Positions 11,932 through 25,109 of a stretch of 64,000 bases of DNA are shown in pieces (positions within the stretch are counted from its first letter, which is position 1; every line of letters begins with the position of its first letter). Position numbers and translations under genes: made by a program. Origin of the DNA: Cenococcum geophilum 1.58 (taxonomy: Eukaryota; Ascomycota; Dothideomycetes; Gloniales; Gloniaceae); contig KV748223.1 of the NCBI GenBank assembly GCA_001692895.1, positions 620,001 to 684,000 of the forward strand, given 5' to 3'. Under the pieces are notes generated by a model. That model was not told where the DNA came from, did no database searches, and saw only the letters and a program-made list of their open reading frames with translations.

Positions 11932-13499
11932 CTAGCCGATGTCCATCCTGCTGTCTCCTGATTTGTCTTCCTGAACAGTCTTTTTGACACCTTCTAAAAA
12001 GGCCTCCACTGCTTCGCCCGCCCCAAGTGGCATTCCGCCATTTCGTGTGTATCCACCATTTTCAACTTTGATCTCTAGCGCCTCGCTAACGGTTGGCAGC
12101 CCGCCATCCCGTAAAGCAACAGTCAAGCTGCCAAGACTCTGGTGTAGTTGCGGAGAGCGGAGAACTCGTTTGAGGATGTCCTTTTTCTGGTCCGTACTTA
12201 AGGCTTGAATAGCAGCCTGTGCGGTTTCGGAATCAGGGTCGACTTCGGAAAGCTCGTCGATTTCTTGTGCGAGAAGGAGAAGTGTTGGTGGTAAGTGAGA
12301 GAGTAATGCGTCGATGAAGGTCGAGTTCGCGGCTTCAATGACTGGGATAGTAGTTGACGATGGAAGTAGATCTGGTAGTGTCGTGAATGGTTTGCCCTGT
12401 TGTTGAGCGCTGCCGGAGAGGCTCCCGCTTTTCAATGAGTTGAGGAAATTTTGTACAATTGCCGCAGCATCTGTCGTACCTGCGAAAGCACTAAAAACAA
12501 GTTAGCATATTTTCGTCTGTAATTGAGCGGGTGCCAGCAGATATAGATCAGACGTCGTGTCGCTGGAGAAGGCTAAACCCAATCGTTATTTGATGTGTTT
12601 ACAGTTACATATCTGCCTTGCTGAATCACTCAGGCCAAGTTTGATGACCTTATGCAGTGTTGGTGAACCCATAACGCCTCACCGATTTTGACCATTTTCT
12701 AGCGCCTCCCTCACTTTCACAGATAAACCGGCAGCGTTGCGACGTTGAAAATGATAACCTACGCTCGGCCACCATCAGCACCACCTTCCCTAGATTCCTC
12801 GCCTTCTTCTCTTATGTCCCCGCCTGTGGCACCTGGACCAGCCCCACCACTACCTTGTCGGTGGCGATCTGGGGCATGATCAGTACCTTCTACATCCTCC
12901 ATTGTTTCATCATCGTCATCAGGTCGGCCAGACCCGCGGCGATTTCTGATATCCCGGAGCTCATACGCAACATCTACCTCTTCGCCACTCAATAGCATAT
13001 CCACTATCTGTCCTAACTTCTGGTCCCGCTCGCTGAACCAGCTTGGATTGCCTTGGGGGTGTTGAGTCTTGGACTGCAGCCAGAAAAGATGTCGCTGGGA
13101 GCTTGAAGAGAACTTTAGGACGAAAATGCGACCGTTTGTGGGGGATTTTAGATCATCTGAGTCTGATCCACCATCGGGACCTGTGTATGGGAGAAAGCTT
13201 CCATCCCCGGGAATCATGAGAAGGTCAAGCTCGGGGTCGGATGCGGGAGCGGACCGTGGCCGCCAGCAGAAGTGAACAAGCTCTGTAAACTTGTGAGATT
13301 AATACAGTGCAACTTGGAGATGCCATAATACCATCATTATAAAGGTAGATGTAACCAGGCGTGGGAACAGCTTTGACTTTTGATGGGTTGCCGGGCTACG
13401 ATAGATCAGTAAATCGAGTAAATCGGGATAGATGATCCAGTAACAAACCTCAAGCTCACATTTACCTGCCTTAAATGTGATGAGAGGCTGTATCGACAT
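11932..13499 (-). CDS. RPN13: 26S proteasome ubiquitin receptor Rpn13/ADRM1
   Basis: Proteasomal ubiquitin receptor that docks on Rpn2 through an N-terminal Pru domain and, in filamentous fungi and animals, binds the deubiquitinase Uch37 through a C-terminal DEUBAD domain. Four exons on the minus strand (13499-13449, 13395-13332, 13282-12763, 12490-11932) give 397 aa; introns are 53, 49 and 272 nt. The Pru domain occupies about residues 1-140: ITFKAGKCELE, then TPGYIYLYNDDELVHFCWRPR, then GRIFVLKFSSSSQRHLFWLQ. An acidic, Gly/Arg-rich linker follows. The DEUBAD-like part (AAAIVQNFLNSLKSG onward, with QALSTDQKKDILKRVLRSPQLHQSL) fills the last third. The first two exons are tiny and only make sense spliced. 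The 272-nt third intron is long for this locus; an extra small exon inside it cannot be excluded. Divergent from RPL6 with 247 bp between starts. Confidence 0.9.
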
Positions 13500-13746
13500 G
13501 TTGGCTTATAGAATATAGACAGCGGTATTCGTTTAGTTGTGAAAAGGTGAGATAGTGGAACTGGATAGAGGAGTTGACAGCCACGGGAGCTTTGATGATT
13601 CTTGGCGCTTGAATACTCGGCACGCTAGTTAATCCGAATATCCACACACGAGATTTCGAAAAAGACCACAGACTTCGACGACCAAGCGACTACTAACTAA
13701 GCCTCCCACCCAACTCCCACGGATTCTTCCTGCATCACAATTCGAC

Positions 13747-14584
13747 ATGTCGGCGAAGCAGGAACAGCCGGTAACCAAGTCGTTCGGCAAGGGCGAGCGG
13801 TCGATACCTCACCACTCCCAGAAGGCCAACAAGTATTATCCCGCTGAGGACGAGAGCGCGCCCAAGAAGGTACGATTAACCTAGTGAAGGGGGAGAGCGC
13901 ATAGAGACTAGAGGAAGTGCTGGCCGGAATTGGCGTTGTCAGTTCTGCAATTAAGCGCAGGAGTTCTCTCATCTCGACTTCCAGTCTGAAGCAATTTCGT
14001 GACGCAAGACACTGACATTTACTACTTATCTAGGCCCGCAAATCTCTCCGACCAGCGAAGCCCCGTCCGTCACTGCAACCTGGTTCCGTTCTGATCCTCC
14101 TGGCTGGTCGCTTCCGCGGCAAGCGCGTTATCCTCCTTAAGCACCTTCCCCAGGGTGTGCTCCTCGTCACCGGCCCCTTCAAAGTCAACGGCGTTCCTCT
14201 ACGGAGGGTCAATGCTCGATATGTCATTGCAACCTCGACCACTGTGGATTTGAAGGGTGTGGATGAAAAGGTTTTGGAGAAGGTTAGCGAGGATGGCTAC
14301 TTCACCAAGGACAAGAAGAGCAAGAAGACGGGAGAGGAGGCTTTCTTCAAGCAGGGCGAGAAGCCAGAGGTCAGTTGCCAGCCCTCTTCGAGAGGAAACG
14401 TCTGGATATTGGTTACTGATTGGTTCGACAGAAGAAGGAGATCGCGAGCAGCCGTGTGGAGGACCAGAAGTCCGTCGACAAGGCTCTGTTGGCCAACATC
14501 AAGAAGGAACCCATGCTACTTCCTTACCTGAGCTCGTCCTTCAGCCTGCGCAAGGCTGACAGGCCGCACATGATGGTTTTCTGA
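13747..14584 (+). CDS. RPL6: 60S ribosomal protein L6 (eL6)
   Basis: Structural protein of the large cytosolic ribosomal subunit. Exons 13747-13869, 14034-14369 and 14432-14584 (introns 164 and 62 nt) give 203 aa. The family core is clear: [67 protein letters not shown]. The tail [32 protein letters not shown] is also typical of the family. The N-terminus ([17 protein letters not shown]) is basic. The long first intron just after codon 41 is common in fungal ribosomal protein genes. It shares an upstream region of 247 bp with RPN13, so a bidirectional promoter is plausible. Confidence 0.95.
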
Positions 14585-15027
14585 ATGGATCATTGAGGTT
14601 GGGCGTTTATTGCAGGGGCTGAAGAGTGTCATCGGCATGCTGCGGCCGTAAAAGCAGAGTTTTAGTACTGGCACGGCAAATTTCCATGGAGGGCTCGGTT
14701 TGCATTTCTATACGATTTTGTATCAAGCAAGCAAATTCAACCACCACCCGAAAACGCGTCATAGGGCAGATGGCATAGACTTGGTCTCATGAATTTACAG
14801 CAACATCAAAATAATGTTAACGTATTAGAAGAGTAAAATCTTCGGAGTACTAACGGTGATTAGCGGGCCTTACTTTAACTGCACCACATCCTAAGCGCAT
14901 GTGACGCGGTGTTCCGAAATTGAGTTGATAATATTGAGGAGTATCATTTCAGGAAACACCAAATCAATTATCAATGCATAAGAACATTCCACTAGAATCT
15001 AATCACTTACTCGCCCCCCTCTAACAT
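14585..15027. other. intergenic between convergent RPL6 and the hydroxylase-like pseudogene
   Basis: AT-richer 3' flanks of two converging units. No gene, RNA or repeat recognised. Confidence 0.4.
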
Positions 15028-16037
15028 TCATTTCTTTCCCCGCCCTTCCTTGCTCTCACTTTTTTGCCCCGTTCCCATATCATCCATCGCTTTTCCTGCC
15101 CTCTCCTGCACATCATGCTTCTCCATTTCATCCCTAACATCGTCCATAACGTCCGCGTCCAACGTTGTCCCGTGGCACTAGTCTAGCACGCTAATTGGCG
15201 CATAGTTCCCTTTCCCAACGCTCATCATATGCACATCGGTTCTTCGCGCCATACCTCGCAGCATGATAGTGGATGGTAGCACATTGTAGCCCGAGTATGT
15301 AAACATCTCTTCGAGTTAGAAGATTGCGAGCAGGATGAGGTATGTCATTATATGGAATCGGAAGAGGTAGGCTGGGAGGTAGAGAGGAAGGAAGTGGTGC
15401 AGAAGAAAACATATTGGGTAGTTGTAGTTCGCGACGAAGGAGTAGGGGGCCCGGATGCTGTGTTGCCAGGCCAAATGCCAGCGGGTGAGGTAGGTGGAGC
15501 TAAGGCGGTGGAGGAGGTAGAGGCAGATGTAATATTGGAGAAACCGAAAAGTAAATCCAGATCAGTACACATCAGTAGATTCTAATTGCCGACACTCGCG
15601 TTTTGAAGGATTAATCCTTCGGCAATGCTCTTAGCCATGGTCCATGGATTCAGGAGATGGTTGAAGCTCCAAACGCTGCCTTTGATCACCAGTATGCTCC
15701 GCAGCTTCAGCACATCTATGACTGGCCACTCAATCCCGGCTTGCAATGCGACTGACAGTAACACGTTGAAACAGCTCCATGCCACCACTCGTGAAAATTT
15801 CTTCCTCCCATACGATCCTAGAAGCGCGACATCGCCTTGTGCTTTCAATTCAACAGCTAGGCTTGTATCAAATGCCGGAAACCCGGCGCTGGGCGGGATG
15901 TAGAGCATTAGGCGCACCACTAGAGGCACGAAGAATTCGATTTGCAGTAGCGCGTATGCCATTGTGATTGTAGTCCATGCTATCGAAAAGAATACAAGGT
16001 TGGGAGACGTAGGTATGTCCGAAGCTGGATTGGTCAA
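15028..16037 (-). pseudogene. Broken fatty-acid-hydroxylase-like membrane protein gene
   Basis: Read on the minus strand, 16037-15582 encodes a membrane-rich stretch (two or more hydrophobic segments, FNHLLNPWTMAKSIAEGLIL). A second frame then continues with YYICLYLLHRL, RWHLAWQHSIRAPYSFVANY, LLHHFLPLYLPAYLFRFH, MFTYSGYNVLPSTIMLRGMA and a charged tail ending at 15028. The spaced His clusters (HR, WHxxxxH, LLHH) and the order of segments recall fungal fatty acid hydroxylase/sterol desaturase superfamily proteins. Breaks: the frame change at about 15545-15600 has no good intron acceptor; TAA lies at 15316-15318 between AIF and LEEMF; TAG lies at 15178-15180 before CHGTT. No ATG opens the first part (the frame starts with TTG), so the 5' exon is missing or unrecognised. 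Family call is moderate, pseudogene call strong. Confidence 0.62.
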
Positions 16038-17316
16038 CGCGCCGGGTGCTGAGATGGGTTACGGTATTGATGATATCAATGATCGATGATCAATTATCAA
16101 TTATCAATGTAGTGATCGAGGGTTCTTCAATTCCGTGCACTTTCCATATCTTCCCGTCGTCTAAATTCCCAATTGGAAACAACACCTGCAGATGCTTTCA
16201 AGACAAGTTTTCGTAACGCTAATGCCGTTTCCATGCCGTTTCCATGCCGCGAGAAGGCCACAAGCCTTGCATAATATCCGAACCACCAATGTGCAGCGCC
16301 ACAACAACCTGCTCCCTCACCATCTTCACCGCTCCCCCAATCCTGGACTCCGGTCAAAAATTAATCGAATATCATCAGTGGTACGAAAGCTGTTCAGTAA
16401 CAGTCAGCGCCATGCTTCAGGTCTACAGAAGTTTAGTTAGACCAGCGTCGTTTGTTGATGCCCGAGGAACCCTGCCTCTATGACGTGTTCGGGCTCCGGA
16501 TTAGCACCATCTGATAGCCAGCGGTCCATGGGCAGCTTCCCACAGCCATTGAACGCCGCCGCCCGGACAATCAAGTCGCGCAATAGTAAACCATCCTTGT
16601 GATTGGTGATGAAGTGCAGGCTGGGATCGGGTTCCGGGACTTTAGCTGTTCTGCTCTCTCGCGCTGGTTTAATGTAGGTAGTTGAAGGCTGAGAACCGCT
16701 CCGGTTGCTGACTTTGGAGCAGACGGAAAAAGTGTTGCGGGTTCGGCGGCCGGCCGGCCAAGCGTTCTCCCTCACAGCCACGATGAGGATAGTTAGGCAG
16801 CTGCCTAGTTGCAAGCCAATCGAGAGGACATTGCAAACGGAGGGGTCAAGCTTCCAGCACAAAGGGTGGGATCTAGCTACGACAGGCAAAATGGCGAGCA
16901 TCTAGTGCAACAGTGCTCTGCTTAGCGGGGTCTCACTATGGGGGCGGGAGTGCGGGGACTACGATGTTTACCTGCACAAAAAATGCGGCTGCTAGTGAGC
17001 CTTTCCAGATATCATCACGTGACTTGGCGAGTTCCTAGGGAAGACGCGCGGTTCCTCGCCATCCACGCGCGCCTGGCCCCCTGGATGCGTGGCCTTTCCT
17101 CTGCACGAATTTCGGGGGCAGATTGATCATCATCCCACAGTTATTTTCTTTAACAAAATTAATCTCTACCCCATAACAGCTCTTGTCTCAGAAATACTGT
17201 CAAACTAATCGGCGGAACCAGCTCTATAATTAATAAAAAATATATCTACCCTATTCGCCTCTATAATGTCAAGTAGAAAGCGCCGCCAAATAGGTAATAA
17301 CTTAATACTAGTAGAA
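16038..17316. other. gene-poor border to the transposon island
   Basis: Contains no confident gene. A 154-codon minus-strand frame at 16437-16901 ends in a stretch (DGLLLRDLIVRAAAFNGCGK) that looks protein-like but matches nothing I recognise. An AT-rich palindromic run (TTGATAATTGATAATTGATC and its complement) lies at about 16065-16110. Base composition falls sharply at about 17130, where the stop-rich, TA-rich sequence starts. Confidence 0.4.
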
Positions 17317-17530
17317 TATAACAAAGCCTTATAGTAGATACTACGGTAGACTTATTAATAGGTTAGGTATATAGGTAAATAAGAAGTTAATAATATAAAT
17401 ATAACAAGTAGAGTAGTTACTTAATAGATTAACTCTAATTATATTCTAAGATTTACTATAAAGAGAGAACTATCTAGGTAGGGACTGTGGTCCTTTAAAT
17501 ATATAATACTGCGCCTAAGAAATATATTAG
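17317..17530. repeat. Degenerate solo LTR or LTR remnant related to E4
   Basis: The stretch from TATAACAAAGCCTTATAGTA through AACTATCTAGGTAGGGACTG follows the E4 LTR order base by base, with many C/T and G/A differences. It lacks the distal part of that LTR. Nothing coding flanks it, so it is an old solo or truncated LTR. Confidence 0.7.
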
Positions 17531-17749
17531 GTATTACGGCACTAGTAGAAAATGGCAGAACTTAATTAGCAGAACTTAATAGAACTTTGCGGTTATATAA
17601 CTAGAGGACTATATATAAGAACAAATCCTAAATACCTAATCTAAAAAGCTACTATGCCTTATTCTTAGGAGTAGGATTAGTATCTATTAGGCTATTAAGT
17701 AATAGCTAATAGGAATGGGATTTAGACCCCTTAATAGGGGTAGGACGAT

Positions 17750-17971
17750 TGTTAGCGACTCAGTCAATCGAGGCACGAGCACGGCAAGAGGGACGCGCAA
17801 GCCTGTACAATTGGTAGTCTATAAACGAGGATCTAAAGCTAGAGAAAGAAAAGGAGAAGAAGAGCAGCGCTAGTCGAAGTAGGGTTCTTTTTATGCGGTC
17901 TTCTAGTCACGTGACCGCGAAGTTCTGCCAAGTTCTACCAAGTTCTGCCAGGTTCTGCCAGTGCCGTAACA
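17750..17971 (-). repeat. E1 3' LTR
   Basis: 222 bp, TG...CA ends, adjacent on its inner side to TTACCCCCCCCTCC, the complement of the polypurine tract. It ends with several AAGTTCTGCCA-type short repeats. Confidence 0.93.
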
Positions 17972-20900
17972 TTACCCCCCCCTCCGTAAAAGCCTGCCCT
18001 CAGGCTTTATAGTCCATATTATGCTTATAGGGCGTTCTTATCTTTATATTCTTCCGGTAGCTTATTGTCTTTACTATACTAGCACTCTATTTACTCGTCT
18101 AGGTACTTTAGGGGTTTTAGTTTATTAGGGTAGCGGTTATAGAATTCTTAAAGCTTATAGGGACTGCTAATAAAGTTCCATATAGGGTACCAGGTAGGAT
18201 TTAGGTCATAGCCTTTCCAACTAACGCGGTACTTTAGCGTTTTCCTTACTAGTTTACAGGCTAGTACTTCTTTAATTTCCTATTTATTATCACCATTAAC
18301 TTAAATCGATAGGGGAGGTTCGTTCTTTTATCTAGGTAATAGGTCGTTTATAGCTTTCTATAGCTTATCCGGCGAGAAAACGGGGTAAACCTTAATTAAA
18401 TCTAGAAGCTTTACTTTATATAAGTTACCTATCTTCTTAAGGACCTTATACGGTCCCGCTATCTAATAGTCTAGCTTACAGCTAGGCCGTTCCGTCTTCT
18501 AGTTCTTTATTATAACCCAAACCATATCGCCTACGGTAAAGTCAGGTTCGCGCCTATACTTATTTACCTACTATTCTATTAATTTCTAGGCCTTTTCTAG
18601 ATTTATACAGGCTACCATCTAGGCTTCCTCTAAGCGCTTGGCGTACTACTAGGCTTCCTTATAAGATAGTTTCTTGCGTATAGTCTATAGTCCTTCTAGT
18701 CTATCCCAGTTAAAGCTTATTTAGGGTAAATACCCCATTTCTAGTTAGATAGGTGCAAATCCCATAAAGTTATAGGGTAGGGTTACCTGGGCGTAGTCTA
18801 TTAGGGGTAGCAGTTCGCCCTAGTTATCCTAAAAGTAGTTAACAAAAGGCCGGAGTCTCTAATCTAAATATTAATTTATAATCTCCGTCTAGCCGTTTAT
18901 CTGGGGGTAGTATGCTATAAAGAGCTTTAGCCTAATACCTAGGATCTAGGTAAACTTGTTCTAGAAGGCCAATATAAATTATGGGCTATAATTAGATATA
19001 ATAGTATCTAGTAGTCTATAAATATAGTAAACGTAGTGGATATACAGTTAGGCCGCCTCCTTAGCATTAATATTCTTATAATAGGGAATTAAGAACGGGC
19101 GCTTACTAAAGCAGTTAACTAGAATTATAACCATATCATATCCGTTATGGTCTGTTAGTAGCTTATAGAAGTCTATAGAGATATGCTACTAGGGGCGGTC
19201 GGGTATTAGGAGAGGTTTTAATAGTCCTAGGGTCTTATCTCGTGGAATTATAGATCTACGGTAGCTGTCGCAGTTCCGTATATAACGGTTAATATCTATA
19301 ATTATTCCGGGCTAGTAGTAGCGGTCACCAATAATCTTACGGGTCTTATTTTTTCTAGGGTAGGCCGTAGAGACCTAGGTATAAGCTTCGGCAATAAGCC
19401 GGGTCCGTAAGTTCTATTCCTTAACTACTACTAGCCATTCCTAGTGCTTAAGTAGTCCATTTTTAAGGGACCATAGGCTAGCAACGTTCTTTGCCTTTTT
19501 ACGGTATTCCTGTAGAAAGGGGGTTGTTTAGTTAGCCTATAGTAGTTTATTAATAAGGTCAAGTTTAGAGGAGTTAATAGGACATATCTTGGCGCCTAAG
19601 GAGTTTATGCTTAGTTCTGCCCGTATCCAGGGGTTAAGGTATTCTAGTTATAGTAGCGTCTAGGTCTATAGTAAGATCTTCGCAGCTATCTAGTTATCTA
19701 GGTCTTGCTCGCACCTTATAAGAGCATCCGTATAGTTCGTAGCGCCTAGTCTATATATAATTAAGAAGTTAAACTAAGATAGGGTATTCGCTTAGCGTGC
19801 CTACCGGGCCATAAGGGCCTTAGTTATTATAAAGTATTCTAGGGCCTTATAATCTAAAACTACCTTAATCGGCTTAGGGGTCCCCTCTAGCTATACACGC
19901 CAGTGCTAAAAGCTAGAGATAATAGCCAGCATTTCTTTATTATGGATATAGTAATTTAGCTTAGCATCTATTATAGTCTTTAAATAGTATATAATAGGGT
20001 GCTACTCTCCGTCCAGTTGCTTCTGGGAAAAAACACTAGCTATTACGCCGTCTAAGGCATTAGTTTCTAGTATTAAGGGCCGTTCCGGGTCAAAATAGGC
20101 AAGTAGGGGAGCCAATACCAGCCGTTTCTTAAGCTTATTAAAGGCCTGCCTATATATAGCGTTAAAGTAGAAGGGCTGGTCTTTTTTAGTAAGATAGTTA
20201 AAAAGCCAGGCGATCCTACTATAGTTCTTAATAAAGCGTTAGTAGAAGTTATAAAACCCTAAAAAGGATTATACCCCCTTTATAGTCTATAGGGGTGCCC
20301 ACTAGTTAATTATAGCCGTTTTCTCTAGGTTGGTTTTAATTCCGTCTATACTAATAATAAAACCTAGGTACTTTATACGCTTAACACTAAACTCTAACTT
20401 CTTAATGTTGACCTAGAGGCCAGCCTCGTAGAGCTGTTATAGGACTTTATAGACGTGCTCCTCGTATTCTAGCTTGTTCTCAGAGTAAATTATAATATTA
20501 TCTAAATAGGCCGTATAAAAATCATCAAGGTAGTTAAAAAGTACATTATTTATATACCGCTAGTATATAGCTAGTCCGTTAGTTAGTCTAAAAGGGAGCA
20601 CTTTATATTTATACGTTCCGTAACAGGTCTAAAATATAATAAAATCTTTAGATCCGGGGTTTATCCTAATTCGGTAGAAGGCCTAGCGGATATTAAGCTT
20701 TATAAAGACCTTAGCTCTACTTATTTAGGCTAGAGTCTTATTAAGTAGGGGCAGCGAATAGCAATCCTTGCGGGTTATATTGTTTAGCTTACGGTAGTTA
20801 ATACAGAAACAAAGTCCTCTATTTAGCTTTTTAATAAAGAGAATAGGCGAGGTAAAAGGGGCTTAGCTAGGCTTAATAAAGCCCTTATTTAGGTTATTAA

Positions 20901-23414
20901 TAAGATACTACTTTATAGCCTGCAATTTAGTAATAAACTACTTATAAAGGGGGCTAAAGCTAAGGGTGTTTTCTTTACCCTGCTTAATCTTATAGTTATA
21001 CGGTCAGTAAGGTAAAAGTATATTAGACACTACTTTAGAAAATATGTCCTTAAATTTCTAGTGTTAATAGGGTAGCTTTTATTCTACTAGTTCCTTATCT
21101 ATAAGCTCGCTTTCTTATCCACTAAGCTTATTTCCCTTTTCCTTAATTATTTAATTAATTTTGTATAAGCTTGTTATAAAGGCGACAGTATTAGGCTAAA
21201 CTAAGTTCTAGTAGAATCCTACGGCACCAATACAGCAGACATTAACTAGTGGGAGGTCCGCTAGTTTCCTTACAGCCGTTTTCCAGACCGTATTTTATAG
21301 TTTAGGGTTTATAATCTTTTTTAGCTCCTATTCCATCTTCCGTAGGTTATCCCTCTAATCTATTAGTTTAATATAACGTCCAACATCCCTTACTGTTTTT
21401 CGTGGCTGTATAGGGCCTAAGCTCTCCATAGGGGGCTTTTCTAGGTTATTACTAACTTCCTAGGTCTTTAATACGGGTGGCGTAATATAGGTAGTCTAGG
21501 GGCGACGTAGTATATAGATCCGTTACAAATTAAGCTATATATCTTTCTTAAAGGCCTAATCCCTACGCATAGCATTGGCCTAGTAAATAGTATTAATCTA
21601 AGGCCGTATAAGGTTTTCCATTATAATACTAATTTCTTTTATAAAGGAAGGGGTCGGGGGTAGGGTTTTAGGCTAGGTAAGCCGTCTACTCTATATATTA
21701 AGCTGTAAGCCTAAATAGGCTAGCTATTTTCGCCCTAAGATTATATTATAGCTACCTAGGTCCATAATAAGGAAGGGGGCGTTATACTGCCTTTATCCGT
21801 TAACACGGAGGTAAATCTATAAGATAGTTGTAATAGGTGGTCCTATCCGCCCATTATACCCGCGGATAGAAATTAGTTTAGGCAGTTCTTTAATAGGTAC
21901 ATTTAGAAAGTTAGCTAGCTTTATAGCACACTAGGTGTCTATTAAGGCAAAGGCATTTACTCTAAAGTTAGCTAAAGNAGAGGTTAAAACTTNGTATNTA
22001 TTANNGAATAAAGTATAAGNGATAGTNTAGCTTNTTCTACTAACTAGCTAACCTAGATTAATATCTAATATATTAATCCCTTTTAACCCTAAAGAGGAGT
22101 CTTCCTCTAGGGTTCCTCTTTTTCCGACTCCGCGCTATTCTCCTAGATTAATAGAACCTCGTCCGCTTTTACGTTTATTAGGCAATCCTTTATATAGTGA
22201 CCTTTCTATCCGTAAGAGAAGCAAGCTCCTTAATCACTAAGGGCCTATATATAGGGGTTGCTATATATAGGCCGAGCATTCGCCGGACCTATAGCAGGGC
22301 TAGCCGCATAGCTAGCTGCTAAATTAGCGGTAGGCTATATGGGTAGTACTGCGGGGGTTACTAATCGTGCTAGGGCATTACAGGCCGTTCTTATATTGCT
22401 TATAGTCTAATTTAAAGGGTTTTTAGCTTTATACCATTCGGCGCATGCCTTAATTTGGCGGAGGCCTTAGTTAATAACTAAGCACTAGTCTGTAAGTTCC
22501 TTTAGCGTCTATATAGTAGTAAAAACTAGCAGTACGGCTTGCTGCAGGTCTAGGGTAAGCTTATTAAATAGGTCTAGTATTAGATCTTCTTAGGGAATTC
22601 AAGCCTAGCCGGCTAGGTGCAGAAAGCGGGTCTAAAAGGCTAAGAAAGTCTCTATCGTTTTCATGTTTAGGCTTTTATAATTAAGTTAGGCGTTCTATAC
22701 TTTAAAGGGGTCCTTATAAATAGAAGATAGGTAAACAATTATCTCTTCTTTAGAAAGGAAGGGCTCTGCTAAGTCCTATACGTACCGCGGACGTAGGTGC
22801 ATCTATACGTCCCCGCCGGTACGGCCGAAGACATAGGCCATTTTAGCCTAAGTAGTAGGGAAGTAATCCGCATTAACTTTAAGCTTATCCTATAATTAAA
22901 GCTTCCAATTATTAAATATAGGGTTGGTTCCGTCTATAAGCAATAGGGGGTCTATAACCTTTATGGACCGCAATAATGCTAATACTATACGTTAGGCTAG
23001 AGCCTTAAGGACTATAGCAAGTCTCTAGGTGTCTAATAATTCCTTGCTAGGCGTAGGGGGTTCTTTGGCTTTAAGCAGCTCTTAAAGTTATTTAATTTCG
23101 GCATTAGCTGCTACGAGCTCTACTTAGGAGTTTAAGTTAGTTGCTATTTTACTATTAGAGGTATTTAAGGGTCCTACAGCTGCTTTACCGGCTGCTATAT
23201 TTCTTAGCATCGTAGTACGGTTATTAGGGTAACCTTTAATAGGATTCTATAGGGGTTCTAGTCTATGCGTATTCTATAGGTCTTATTATTCTTTTCTATT
23301 CTTTTAGTTCTAGTAATATTCTTTAGGTCTAATTCTATATTCTATTCTAGTTTATAGTCTGTAGATATATTTAAGTTCCTTCTTAGGAAGAAAGGGTAGT
23401 TAAGCTTTAAATAA

Positions 23415-23636
23415 TGTTAGTAACTCAGTTAATTAAGGCACGAGCACAGCAAAAGGGACACGCAAGCCTATACAATTGGTAGTCTATAAACGAGGATCTA
23501 AAGCTAAAGAAAGGAAAGGAGAAGAAGAGCAGCGCTAGTCAAAGTAGGGTTCTTTTTATGCGGTCTTCTAGTCACGTGACCGCGAAGTTCTGCCAAGTTC
23601 TACCAAGTTCTGCTAGGTTCTGCTAGTGCCGTAATA
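23415..23636 (-). repeat. E1 5' LTR
   Basis: 222 bp, same length as its partner. It differs mainly by C/T and G/A changes, including the terminal CA turned to TA. Confidence 0.93.
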
Positions 23637-23641
23637 ACGAT

Positions 23642-24411
23642 AAGGTATAGCTAGGGTAAAGATCCTTAAATACTTAATACTAATATTAGGTCTAAACTAA
23701 TACTAATAAAGCTGTTATAGCGTAAGCTTATAATTAATAAAGATACGCTTAAGCCTAGAATAAATAGAGATATTAGCTAGCTAGTATAGTCTAGAACTAC
23801 TAAGACCTTACTATAGTAACTGTTAGTTACCTATCCGCTAGGTACTTAAAGGGTAACCTACTTAATACCGTATTATATTATGCTCTTTTAAAACTTAATG
23901 CGTATAAATAAACTCCTTTTTATAGTATATAGTAACCTTCTTCTTATTATCCCTATCCTTTACCCTATCCTTAGTGTACTAGCCTTACTTTTATATTAAG
24001 CGCTATTAGCTAGCTTACTAAGAGTTATAGGTGGTATAAATAGCTATAGTATAGTCTTAAATTTAACCTAGATATTTAGCATTAGCGCTAAAATAAGAGA
24101 GAGCCTAATTAATATAATAGTTAAGAATATTAAAGAAACGTTACTACTTAGGCCTAGGCTATTAAAGCTTAAAGTTAGTAATGGAAATCTATTAAGGATA
24201 GAAAAACTTACCTTAGCGTAACTGCCGCTTTTAGTATATATACATTAATTATAAGAACTAAAGGTATTAGATTTAATGTAGTATATCTTATTATAAGCCT
24301 TTAAAATCCTCTTATTAGATTTTTAGTCTTTTAAAGATATATAGGTAAAATTATTTAAGTAGGACTAGCACTAGTTATAGGTTAGCGGGGGTTAGGGTTT
24401 TATATATAATA
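23642..24411. other. degenerate AT-rich DNA between E1 and E3
   Basis: Stop-rich, no gene. It continues the sequence interrupted by E1 and is likely an older, unrecognisable transposon remnant. Confidence 0.5.
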
Positions 24412-24416
24412 GTAGG

Positions 24417-24681
24417 TATAACGGCGCTAGAGCGCGTCATCTACCAAATTCTGCCCAAGTTCTGCCATATTCTGCCACCTGTTATACTATCTTATATTAT
24501 CGCATACTGTCTAATACTGTTTTCTACTGTTAACTCACCTACTACTAGCGCCTTAGCGGCTTGCGCTACTTATTTGTTTATACTAGCCCTAGCAACCCCC
24601 TTTCCTTTTCCTTAGCTTAGTATCTTTATAAGATAGCATTCTATAAGCTTTAGTTTAGAGGCATTTATATAAGCCGTCACA
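24417..24681 (+). repeat. E3 5' LTR
   Basis: 265 bp, start TATAACGGCGCTAGAGCG (ancestral TG turned to TA), end CCGTCACA. Same length as the right LTR. Confidence 0.93.
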
Positions 24682-25109
24682 TTATACTAAGCTCTCCCTA
24701 TATTGCCTAGGAAGGCCTTAAATAATATCCTACCTTAAATAGAAAACTTCGTCTACAATAACGCGTTAACGCGCTATACTTAGACACTAAAACAACTCTA
24801 TATTACCTAGGAAGGCCTAGATAATATCCTACCTTATAAGCTAGATAGGACTAGACCTATACCCCTAGAATTAAAACTAAAGCGTATAATACTAACAAAC
24901 CCTAGGAAGCTAATAATAGCACCCAAAGTAAGCTTATTTAAGAGAGTTGCCTCTACCTAAGAGGAACCTAAGATCCAATTAGGATTAGAAATTGAAGATA
25001 ATAATAACGTTATAGACGTACGCAAGCAGATTCGCGCCCTTGCAGCTAGCTAAAAAGCCGATCGTCTTAAAGCAAAAAATATATAAGAGACCCTATAAGA
25101 GATCCTAGA

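Larger units (their letters stand above)
17750..23636 (-). mobile_element. E1: RIP-degraded Ty3/Gypsy LTR retrotransposon
   Basis: The 5887-bp element is bounded by two 222-bp LTRs and a 5-bp target duplication ACGAT (17745-17749 and 23637-23641). A C-rich tract next to the left LTR is the complement of a polypurine tract, so transcription ran on the minus strand. The reverse transcriptase active-site region reads AYLDNIIIYSENKLEYE at about 20467-20535. The gag zinc knuckle near 22200 still shows the spacing C-F-S-Y-G-x-K-G-H-Y-I-K-D-C, with one Cys read as Tyr and a stop inside, both explained by C-to-T change. No intact open frame remains. Ambiguous bases cluster at about 21977-22034. Confidence 0.93.

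Noticed and set aside
16437..16901. Protein-like 154-codon frame on the minus strand
   Set aside because: The C-terminal part looks plausible, but no family, partner exon or start context could be supported.
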